Shown here piece by piece: positions 49,088 to 56,996 of a stretch of DNA of 64,000 bases. How positions within the stretch are numbered: the stretch's first letter is position 1; each line of letters begins with the position of its first letter. The stretch lies in assembly GCF_041296385.1 (NCBI RefSeq), contig NW_027183608.1:1-64000 (forward strand), given 5' to 3'. Under the pieces are notes generated by a model, which was not told the origin of the DNA, made no database searches, and was given only the letters and a program-made list of their open reading frames with translations. The position numbers and the translations under genes were made by a program. This DNA comes from Aphelocoma coerulescens (taxonomy: Eukaryota; Chordata; Aves; Passeriformes; Corvidae).

Positions 49088-50239
49088 TCAGGTCTGGGTG
49101 CTTGCTTCCTGGCTTCCACTTGCAGAGTCACTGGCTGGTGTGGTGGCATCAGCAGGCTTTGATGCGAGGTATGGCTTCACGTTTTTTGCTGGAACCCACT
49201 TGATTCCTTCACCTGTGGAAACACATGCAAACCCCTTCCCCCACATTATAAGATTGTATGGTCCTTCTATTTTTCCTGAGTCTAGATTTTTAATCAAAAC
49301 TGGGGGGCGCTCTTTCAGTTTTGCTTTTTTGTTGTTCAAAAAATGTCTATAAATGGGGGGATCAGGCTCTTCTGCAGAGCTATTCAAAAAATTGTAAACA
49401 TACAAAGCCTTGTTCAACCTCCTTTGAGGTGTATCCTGGACTTCTCCCCCTCTCTGTTGATCTAAAATGCGTTTTAGGGTTTGATGTGTTCTTTTTAGGG
49501 TACTTTTTAGCAGTTGTTTAAGATACGGTGAGCAAATACCACTATCTCTTACAGCCCTTCTTAGTTCTTTAATTTCGTGAGTGGGGATGGGAACCCACGT
49601 TTTGGGACTGTCAGGCTGTTGGCTAGCTATCACAGGCTTAGCTAATAGACTTTCATCTTTACAGCTTTGGAGTCTTATTTCATGCCAATCTGTTAATTGA
49701 GAATAATCTGAGCACTTTGGAGGATTTTTTGATTCAGAAAGTAGCGCTAACAAACTCTCAGAACTCGTTTTCTCCTTATGGGTTGCAAGATCCCAGCCGC
49801 TCGCTGGCGGGACTCTGGGGCTCATTGCAAACAAATCTGGCTGCTTTTCAGGGTTTCCTGGTGTTAGATTTAAAGCATCAGCTCGGGCAGAGCGGCTCTC
49901 CGTCTTCCCTGCCACTGGAGCTGCACCACTGCCCTCCGTTCCCCCCCTGTTTGCGGCTTGTGAGGCGAGGCTGAGCTGCGCGGAGGGATGTTGCTGGGCG
50001 GCGGTAGCCGAGGGATACAGCTGTGCGGTGCCGGAGGGCCCCGGCGGGGGCGGCGATGGCACTGCCGATCTCCGCGGTGGCGGGCGAGGAGGCGGGGGGG
50101 CCGCGAGCAACCGGCTCCGCGGCAGCGGGCGAGGGGGTGCGGGTGGCTCTATTGAAGGCGAGGTGAAAGCCGTGGGGGGCGGTGGCGGAGCTAGTTCCGT
50201 GAGCAGTGCTGTGGTTGGAGAAGTGTGAGCGTGCGTGGG
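49088..50239 (-). pseudogene. Gag-pol remnant: Pro-rich tail, capsid start fused to integrase C-terminus
   Basis: This continues the gag frame directly after the TAA at 50240-50242, with no further stop until TGA at 49088-49090 (383 codons). It begins with more Pro/Ala/Ser-rich sequence, turns AU-rich and ordinary around 49900, and reaches a capsid N-terminal-like segment near 49501-49603 ('HEIKELRRAVRDSG'). Near 49490-49500 it switches without frame change into the integrase C-terminal part: 'THQTLKRIL', then 'RLNKALYVYNFLN', then the SH3-like DNA-binding domain ('GPYNLIMWGKG', 'KWVPAKNVKP'). No capsid major homology region, zinc knuckles, protease, RT or integrase D,D-35-E residues are present. 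The gag side looks betaretroviral. No catalytic function is possible. If the upstream stop is read through it would form one long fusion protein; otherwise it has no obvious start codon (the first plausible in-frame starts are non-ATG). Confidence 0.85.
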
Positions 50240-51604
50240 TTACGCCATCAGGTCAACGTGGCGGACTGTGATGGCCGCTGTCTGTGTGTCGGGGAGAGCG
50301 GGAGGTGGCAGGGCTGTCCCGTCGGCAGGAGACGATCCCGGGGCTGCGGGAGGCGGGAGGGCCGGCGTGGAGGCGGCGGGAGTATGTTGCGGTGGGGCCA
50401 TGGCGAACGGTGGGCCAGTCGGCGGCTGGACCGCGGCGTGCTGCCGCTGGGAGTTTGCAGGCTGGGCTGGTGTGGCTGCCGGCGCGGCGGTGCCAGGAGA
50501 CGGGGCTGGAGCAGCGGCAGGCACGGGAGAGGCAGCAGCCATCTGTGTAGGCGCTGCAGCGCCGGCACCAGGTGGCTGGCGGGGCTGGGGCGCTCCGTGT
50601 CCCACGGACGCGGACGGGACGTTGACCACCACCGGCGCCGTGTCGGTGGCGGCGAGGGGGACCTGGGGGGCTGGAAGAAGGGTCGCCGCCTGGCTTTGCG
50701 GGGGGCCGGCTATGATGGTGGCTACAGCCATAACAGGCGCGGCTAGGGGAGCGGTAGGACCCGTAGGTGGCTGGGGAGCAGCCGCTGGCCCCGCGGGGCT
50801 ATCGGCGGGGGGCGGGGCCGCGAAGGCGCTGGCGGACGGGGTGGGAGGAGCGAGGGACGGGGCCGCGAAGACGCTGGAGCCGAGGGCGGGGACCGCGGGA
50901 GCCGGGGCAGCAGGGAGGAACGGGATGGGGGGGGCGGGGATGGGGGGAGCGGTGGAGGGGGTCGTAGGGTCCGGTGGGACAGGGGTGACGGCTGCCAGGA
51001 CAGCGGGGGCGGGGGGCGGGGCGGCACGAGTCAGTCGGACCGCGGCTACCGGAGCCGCGAGAGGCGGGACAGCAGGGACTAACGGGACCGTGGGGGTGGA
51101 GATGACGGGGGCGGTGGGGGGGGCGGTGGAGTCCGGTGGGGCAGGGGTGACCGGTGCAGGGACCGCGGGGGGGTGGGGCGGGGCGGCACGAGACAGCTGG
51201 ACCGCGGGTACCGGAGCCGTGAGGTCCGGCGGCGGGGCGGGGGCCGTGCCCGGTTGCAGGCTCGCGGCGGCAAGGGGCGGGCTCGCAGCAGGAGCGGGAC
51301 CCGGCGAGGTGGCTGCTGCGGGCGGCGCCTTCACAGCAAACAGCTCCACGAGCGCTCTGCAAGCCGGGACCAGCTCCGCGGCAGCCCAATCCCGGCGGGA
51401 GATATTATTAAAGAGTTTAACCCGAACTGTGTCCCAGAAGTCTCTTGTAAAGACGGCTGAACGGTCAGCATTTGGGAAATTAATCAGAGTCCATTCTAAG
51501 AGGTTTTTTAGCTCCTGTTTAGGTAATTGACTTGGACCGGAGCTTAGTAAGTACTTAAGTTGTTTATAGAGATGTCTGTCATGGGCAGAGTGAGTTTGTC
51601 CCAT
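50240..51604 (-). CDS. gag: Gag N-terminal part: matrix plus giant Pro/Ala-rich region
   Basis: ATG at 51602-51604 opens 454 codons ending in TAA at 50240-50242. Gly2 after Met fits N-myristoylation, and the first ~95 residues form an ordinary helical, Trp-containing matrix-like domain. Residues from about 95 to the end are almost entirely Pro, Ala, Ser, Thr and Val. A 54-residue tandem duplication is visible (VQLSRAAPP at 135, VRLTRAAPP at 189; 162 bp in DNA). Two PTAP motifs, at 163-166 and 283-286, match the Tsg101-binding late domain. No capsid or zinc knuckles are in this part. The start is supported by the splice donor 17 bp upstream and by the position after the leader. The terminal TAA is in frame with a further 383 open codons, so it may be a recent nonsense change in a longer gag. 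Product role: membrane targeting and assembly only, if made. Confidence 0.85.
   Translation of the reverse strand: MGQTHSAHDRHLYKQLKYLLSSGPSQLPKQELKNLLEWTLINFPNADRSAVFTRDFWDTVRVKLFNNISRRDWAAAELVPACRALVELFAVKAPPAAATSPGPAPAASPPLAAASLQPGTAPAPPPDLTAPVPAVQLSRAAPPHPPAVPAPVTPAPPDSTAPPTAPVISTPTVPLVPAVPPLAAPVAAVRLTRAAPPPAPAVLAAVTPVPPDPTTPSTAPPIPAPPIPFLPAAPAPAVPALGSSVFAAPSLAPPTPSASAFAAPPPADSPAGPAAAPQPPTGPTAPLAAPVMAVATIIAGPPQSQAATLLPAPQVPLAATDTAPVVVNVPSASVGHGAPQPRQPPGAGAAAPTQMAAASPVPAAAPAPSPGTAAPAATPAQPANSQRQHAAVQPPTGPPFAMAPPQHTPAASTPALPPPAAPGSSPADGTALPPPALPDTQTAAITVRHVDLMA
50815..50905 (-). repeat. Short tandem duplication in gag Pro/Ala region
   Basis: 'ggggccgcgaag(g/a)cgctgg' appears twice about 45-48 bp apart, with similar following sequence. 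It is another sign that the low-complexity part grew by local duplication. Confidence 0.6.
50941..51264 (-). repeat. 162-bp tandem duplication in gag
   Basis: Two adjacent imperfect copies are anchored by 'gggcggcacgag' at 51019 and 51181 and by 'ccggtggg(a/g)caggggtgac' at 50971 and 51133, both exactly 162 bp apart. The limits are approximate. The length keeps the frame (54 codons) and duplicates part of the Pro/Ala-rich region. Confidence 0.85.
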
Positions 51605-51620
51605 TATTGACCAGTATGAT

Positions 51621-51630
51621 ACTCACCTAG
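51621..51630 (-). other. Major splice donor, CTAG|GTGAGT
   Basis: On the minus strand 'ctag' (51630-51627) is followed by 'gtgagt' (51626-51621), a near-perfect donor 17 bp before the gag ATG. Use of it removes gag and would place env as the first reading frame. Candidate acceptors lie just upstream of env ('gcgcag', 'caccag', 'aaacag', between 49040 and 49090); none is strong. Confidence 0.75.
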
Positions 51631-51724
51631 ATGTCGCAGGGGGCAGGGTCCTTAATCAGAAGTCCGTCGTGGGGGGCTGGCCAGGCTCTCCACACGGCGC
51701 TCAGGACGCTGCTGTCGGGTCCCT

Positions 51725-52130
51725 CCTCAGAGCTCCGGTTTCAGGCGTCGCTTGGCAACGGCTTTCCGTGCTCGGGACCTCGCAGGTGTCTCCACTCAGA
51801 GCTCCAGCGCGGGCGGTGCTGAGCAATACCCGCCTGTGCTCGGGCGCGCGGCTGGATCCCTCCTAAGAGCTCCGGTCTGCACTGCTTAGCAGCGTGTCCG
51901 TGCTCGAGGGGTACCACGGCAAACTTCCTCAAAGAGCTCCAGGTAACCGCTGCGCAGCAGTGGCCGTCTGTGCTCGAGGACTGCCAGGCAATTTCCTCCC
52001 TCCGAGAGCTCCAGGTAATTGCTACGAAGTAACGGCTCCCCGTGCTCGAGGGCTGCCTCAGCAGAGTTATAGAGCTCCGGCTTTTACGCTGCGCAGCAAC
52101 GGTATGCCGTGCTCACGACACGTTCCAGGT
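51725..52130 (-). repeat. Six-copy ~68-bp tandem repeat in the proviral leader
   Basis: 'agctcc(g/a)g' recurs at 51731, 51800, 51868, 51935, 52007 and 52073 (steps of 69, 68, 67, 72 and 66 bp). Each is followed by a '(c)tgc..agca' self-complementary core and then '(c/t)gtgctcg'. The 'gagc'/'gctc' ends and inner cores can pair, so each copy may fold as a stem-loop in the RNA. Copies are well diverged from each other, which implies age and retention of the core elements. Confidence 0.85.
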
Positions 52131-52203
52131 GGCTATAACTGGTCTTTTAGTTACCGTCCATGGCGAAGTCTCTCACAGGTGGAAGAAGCTGAATCAGGCC
52201 TTC

Positions 52204-52221
52204 ACTCACGTTTGGGCGCCA
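52204..52221 (-). other. Primer-binding site, lysine-tRNA-like
   Basis: In proviral sense, three bases after the 5' LTR, TGGCGCCCAAACGTGAGT. The first ten bases match the 3' end of tRNA-Lys. The rest matches the Lys-1,2 type (TGGCGCCCAACGTGGGGC) if one inserted A and one or two mismatches are allowed. Lysine primers are typical of betaretroviruses and lentiviruses, not of alpharetroviruses, which use Trp. Confidence 0.8.
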
Positions 52222-52331
52222 GTTTGTCGAAATTGATGGCGATGATGGTGATGAGGGTGTGGGTTCGGTCGGGCCGGCTGGAGATGGACGGCGACGAGAG
52301 ATCTCTATAAGCAGGTCTTTGGAGCATGCAG

Positions 52332-52337
52332 TTTATT
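52332..52337 (-). terminator. AATAAA signal in 5' LTR
   Basis: The same signal as in the 3' LTR, at the equivalent place. Confidence 0.5.
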
Positions 52338-52399
52338 GCAGAGGGCGTGGGTACAGGGGCACTGCTTAGAGCTGCCAGCTGCAGCTCCAAGCAGGCCCA

Positions 52400-52640
52400 A
52401 GGTGTAAGAGAGGGAGAGAGAGTGAGCGAGAGAGCTAGAGCAAGAGGCTGAGAGCTAAGAGTGTAAAGAGCAAGAGAGACAAACTAAGAGGAGAGCTGAA
52501 TTAAGAGGAAGAAGAAGAGCAAGAGAGTTACTAAGAGAGCTACTAAGAGGAGAAGAGCATTACTAAGAGAGCTACTAAGAGAGTTACTAAGAGCGTTACT
52601 AAGAGGAGAAGAGCATTACTAAGAGGAGAGGAGTTAAGAG
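52400..52640 (-). repeat. Pyrimidine-rich 'CTCTTAGT' tract in 5' LTR
   Basis: Identical by eye to the tract in the other LTR. Confidence 0.7.
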
Positions 52641-53055
52641 AGCGAGGAGCTTGTTACAATACAATAAATCATCTTCTGTAGTGAATATTCTAATTCTCAG
52701 TAGCCAATCTAATACAAGGTACAAATCCTATAGCATTTACATACAGCCTATAAGAGTTCTTACATTACCATAGAGTGTTACATTTTAACTTCTAAAAACT
52801 ACTCTTTGGACCCCTTCTGCTGAGCTAGTAGGGTCTGCTCTGACCCTTGGACCTGTCTGCAAGCAGAGGGTATTGTTCAATCAAGAGGGGATTACCTTCA
52901 GCCGGCTATACCATTGTTTTCCAGTTGTTCAGTAACTAAGACTCTATATCTCAAAGATGGCCTTCATTTCGATGTCGCTCACAGTTTTCATATTCCCAGA
53001 ATCTTTTGTTAGGCAATCATATTTATAAGGCTTTCCTGTTTCATCTTCCCCAACA

Positions 53056-53060
53056 ACAAA
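53056..53060. repeat. Target-site duplication (right), ACAAA
   Basis: Follows the terminal CA of the LTR and rejoins the satellite at 'ggctctcctgg'. It pairs with 46950-46954. Confidence 0.95.
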
Positions 53061-54803
53061 GGCTCTCCTGGGAGCCACGGGTCACAAAGCACCGTGGGCT
53101 CTGTGCAGCCCCGCTGTGTCACAATGGCCGCTGGCTTCCACGAGCCCCCGCAGTGTCCCAGTGGGCCCCGTGGCTTTAGGAGTGGGTGGCTGGGAGTTGG
53201 TGCCAGCGGCTGGGGGAGCAGCAGCAGGGACTGTGTGTGGACAGTGCCATGGCCACTTGTGTGGCCACTGGTGTCTCTGTGCCAGGCACAGCCGTGGTGT
53301 GTAACACCGGTTCTGGGTCCTTTGGCTGTGCAGGTGGCAGTCACGGCCTGGAGCAGGGCTGCTCCCGGGGGACAGCCTGGGGCAGGAGGCTGCTGGAGAT
53401 TCATTCCCCACACTCCTTGTCATGAGGTGCTCAGAGTGATTGGAAAGGCTGTTGGCAGCAGGCAGTTCTCTGGGTTCAAGCTGTGGAGCTGTCAGCGGGA
53501 ATGCAAAGGCCAAGCTGGTGAGCCTTTTGTCCTGGTGCCTTTAGTGTGTGAGCAGTCTCTGGTGCCGTTGTCTTTGGATCCTGAGTGTGGGAGAGGCAAG
53601 GCTTAGGATGGTGCGTAGAGCTGAGAAGGAAAGTGCCGAGAGCAGCGTGTGTGCTGCTGCTTTGAGGGGTGCAGTTGAAGTTGTAGGCAGCAAGAGCTTT
53701 CTCAGCTGGCCCTTTTGTGAGCTCTGCTTTTGCCAGATGACTTCCATCTTACCCTCTTACCATCTTAGCCTCTCATTTTTGCATATCCCAAACCCCCTTC
53801 CAAACATCCAGCAGCTGCTTGTAAAGAAGAAGTCCTAGAACAAAAAGCCAGTGCTGCCTTTCATAGCCCCTTTGCTGTCTATGAAGTAGAGGAAAGAAGC
53901 TAGTGAGACGCACTTTCTTTCTCAACTCCATAGAGCGCATCCTTCTCTCAAGGTGGCAGAGTCCTTGGCGGAAGTGAAGCATCTGCAGCTGCAGTTCAGA
54001 CTGAGAGATGTGCCAGGACAGGAAACATTTGCTGACCTTCCCTGTTCCCTGTGCAACATGATTCTCGCATCCCAGTCACTTTCACATACCTTCGGTATCC
54101 CTGAGTCCAAGCAGCTAAAGCTCACAGAGACAGAAGTGTCAGGAAGGAAAACGTTGCAAAAGCACCCCCTTCTCTTATCAGCATATAAATTGTGCACAAC
54201 AGGCTGCGGCACCGAACCTTCCTTCTCAGATAGACATGCCATCACACTTTTCACTCTTGCAGCTCGGTTGAAAAGCTCCAGCAGCTGCTCCCGCAATAGC
54301 AAAAGGTTCTAGAAGTGAAAGCCAGTTTGGGGCTGCACCTTCTCCTTGCCGCATGTAAGCCACACCAAACTCCCTGATGCACTCTGTCCTCCCCTTCTCA
54401 AAGGAGTAGACGGTGGCATCAGGACACACCTGTGTCCCAGCAGCTGGGTGCCCAGCCGGGAGCAGGAGCAGGGCTGGGGCTGCTCCCAAAGTTGCCCCGC
54501 CCCAATGCCAGAGCCGGACATATGCTGAGGGGGGGCTGGATCAGGCTTTATTGTCCAGCTGCATGCCAGGAGTGAGCACAAAATCTACCTGCATTCTCTG
54601 CAGCATGCCATCCTGGAGCAGAGCCATTGCCAAAGGAAGCCGTGAGCCCGTGCCAAGCCAGTGCCGGAGTGGGATCCTAGCAGCACCTGTGGAAGCCGGG
54701 AGAGAGGAGCCCACCTGGAGCAGGTTCGTGCAGGATTAATCATCCCGTGGCTTCCCACCAGGGTCCTGTTGCTTCCAAAAGGCCCCACAGTGTCACTGTG
54801 GCC

Positions 54804-56996
54804 CCTCGGTTCCACCAGGTTCCATAGCGTCACTGTGGTGCCCAGGGTTCCGTCAGCTTCGCCAGCATCCCCACGGTCTGCAGAGCTCCCCGAGCTTCTG
54901 TGGTGTCACAGTGGAGGCAGGGTTGCATCAGGTTCCATAGCATCACCACAGTCTCCAGGGCTCCCTGAGCTTCTGTGGTGTCACAGAGGAGGCAGGGTTG
55001 CATCAGGTTCCATAGCATCAGCACGGTCTCCAGGGCTCCCAGAGCTTCTGTGGTGTCACAGTGGAGGCAGGGTTGCATCAGGTTCCATAGCATCACCACG
55101 GTCTCCAGGGCTCCAAGAGCTTCTGTGGTGTCACAGAGGAGGCAGGGTTGCATCAGGTTCAATAGCATCAGCACGGTCTCCAGGGCTCCCCTGAGCTTCT
55201 GTGGTGGTGTCACAGAGGAGCCAGGCTTCCTTGTAGTTCCCCAGCATCACAAAGGCTCTCCTGGGAGCCACGGGTCACAAAGCACCGTGGGCTCTGTGCA
55301 GCCCCGCTGTGTCACAATGGCCGCTGGCTTCCACGAGCCCCCGCAGTGTCCCAGTGGGCCCCGTGGCTTTAGGAGTGGGTGGCTGGGAGTTGGTGCCAGC
55401 GGCTGGGGGAGCAGCAGCAGGGACTGTGTGTGGACAGTGCCATGGCCACTTGTGTGGCCACTGGTGTCTCTGTGCCAGGCACAGCCGTGGTGTGTAACAC
55501 CGGCTCTGGGTCCTTTGGCTGTGCAGGTGGCAGTCACGGCCTGGAGCAGGGCTGCTCCCGGGGGACAGCCTGGGGCAGGAGGCTGCTGGAGATTCATTCC
55601 CCACACTCCTTGTCATGAGGTGCTCAGAGTGATTGGAAAGGCTGTTGGCAGCAGGCAGTTCTCTGGGTTCAAGCTGTGGAGCTGTCAGCGGGAATGCAAA
55701 GGCCAAGCTGGTGAGCCTTTTGTCCTGGTGCCTTTAGTGTGTGAGCAGTCCCTGGTGCCGTTGTCTTTGGATCCTGAGTGTGGGAGAGGCAAGGCTTAGG
55801 ATGGTGCGTAGAGCTGAGAAGGAAAGTGCCGAGAGCAGCGTGTGTGCTGCTGCTTTGAGGGGTGCAGTTGAAGTTGTAGGCAGCAAGAGCTTTCTCAGCT
55901 GGCCCTTTTGTGAGCTCTGCTTTTGCCAGATGACTTCCATCTTACCCTCTTACCATCTTAGCCTCTCATTTTTGCATATCCCAAACCCCCTTCCAAACAT
56001 CCAGCAGCTGCTTGTAAAGAAGAAGTCCTAGAACAAAAAGCCAGTGCTGCCTTTCATAGCCCCTTTGCTGTCTATGAAGTAGAGGAAAGAAGCTAGTGAG
56101 ACGCACTTTCTTTCTCAACTCCATAGAGCGCATCCTTCTCTCAAGGTGGCAGAGTCCTTGGCGGAAGTGAAGCATCTGCAGCTGCAGTTCAGACTGAGAG
56201 ATGTGCCAGGACAGGAAACATTTGCTGACCTTCCCTGTTCCCTGTGCAACATGATTCTCGCATCCCAGTCACTTTCACATACCTTCGGTATCCCTGAGTC
56301 CAAGCAGCTAAAGCTCACAGAGACAGAAGTGTCAGGAAGGAAAACGTTGCAAAAGCACCCCCTTCTCTTATCAGCATATAAATTGTGCACAACAGGCTGC
56401 GGCACCGAACCTTCCTTCTCAGATAGACATGCCATCACACTTTTCACTCTTGCAGCTCGGTTGAAAAGCTCCAGCAGCTGCTCCCGCAATAGCAAAAGGT
56501 TCTAGAAGTGAAAGCCAGTTTGGGGCTGCACCTTCTCCTTGCCGCATGTAAGCCACACCAAACTCCCTGATGCACTCTGTCCTCCCCTTCTCAAAGGAGT
56601 AGACGGTGGCATCAGGACACACCTGTGTCCCAGCAGCTGGGTGCCCAGCCGGGAGCAGGAGCAGGGCTGGGGCTGCTCCCAAAGTTGCCCCGCCCCAATG
56701 CCAGAGCCGGACATATGCTGAGGGGGGGCTGGATCAGGCTTTATTGTCCAGCTGCATGCCAGGAGTGAGCACAAAATCTACCTGCATTCTCTGCAGCATG
56801 CCATCCTGGAGCAGAGCCATTGCCAAAGGAAGCCGTGAGCCCGTGCCAAGCCAGTGCCGGAGTGGGATCCTAGCAGCACCTGTGGAAGCCGGGAGAGAGG
56901 AGCCCACCTGGAGCAGGTTCGTGCAGGATTAATCATCCCGTGGCTTCCCACCAGGGTCCTGTTGCTTCCAAAAGGCCCCACAGTGTCACTGTGGCC
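54804..56996 (+). repeat. Satellite unit 23 (C type)
   Basis: G at 1546. Its four-copy sub-repeat set is unlike units 1-22: the order is a 'ccacag' copy, a 'cagagg...gcacgg' copy, a 'cagtgg...ccacgg' copy and a 'gttcaatag' copy. Confidence 0.95.

Larger units (their letters stand above)
51605..52203 (-). other. Proviral 5' leader between primer site and gag
   Basis: About 600 bp of untranslated leader. It holds a six-copy repeat (described separately) and the major splice donor. In other retroviruses this interval carries the RNA dimerisation and packaging signals; here they are not recognisable by motif. Confidence 0.75.
46955..53055 (-). mobile_element. Endogenous retrovirus, internally deleted provirus
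   Basis: A complete proviral frame on the minus strand: 5' LTR (52225-53055), primer-binding site, leader, gag start, an internal deletion that removes most of gag-pro-pol, intact env, polypurine tract and 3' LTR (46955-47786). The internal region is 4,438 bp. LTRs begin TG and end CA, are 832 and 831 bp, and differ by one single-base indel and one substitution, so the insertion is recent. The lysine-type primer site and the gag and integrase remnants look betaretrovirus-like, while env is alpharetrovirus-like, so the element appears recombinant. It lacks protease, reverse transcriptase, RNase H and the integrase core and cannot replicate on its own. Confidence 0.95.
52225..53055 (-). repeat. 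5' LTR of the provirus (831 bp)
   Basis: The partner of 46955-47786, identical but for one deleted C and one T-to-A change. It duplicates the env tail coding sequence (52944-53055) without an env upstream of it. In sense it would drive transcription leftward through gag and env. Confidence 0.95.
46430..54803 (+). repeat. Satellite unit 22 (long form), split by a provirus
   Basis: The unit runs 46430-46954 and resumes at 53056. It has five sub-repeats, G at 1546, and private changes 'gcttcgttgg' (near 46898), 'accggttctgg' (near 53307) and 'cagtctctgg' (near 53555). It has more private changes than most other units. Confidence 0.95.

Noticed and set aside
50235..51530. 431-codon plus-strand frame opposite gag
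   Set aside because: The Gly/Ala/Arg-rich product is the complement of Pro/Ala codons in a GC-rich tract and starts at GTG. The minus-strand frame has the gag context.
52208..52216. Second splice donor 'cgtgagtg' at the end of the primer site
   Set aside because: The GT is within the tRNA-complementary site and a much better donor lies just before gag.
46955..53055. Provirus as an assembly misjoin
   Set aside because: A perfect 5-bp duplication, TG/CA ends, matching LTRs and exact unit length after subtraction all fit a true integration.
53009..53413. 134-codon minus-strand frame across the LTR-satellite junction
   Set aside because: It is a satellite shadow frame joined by chance to LTR sequence at the insertion edge.
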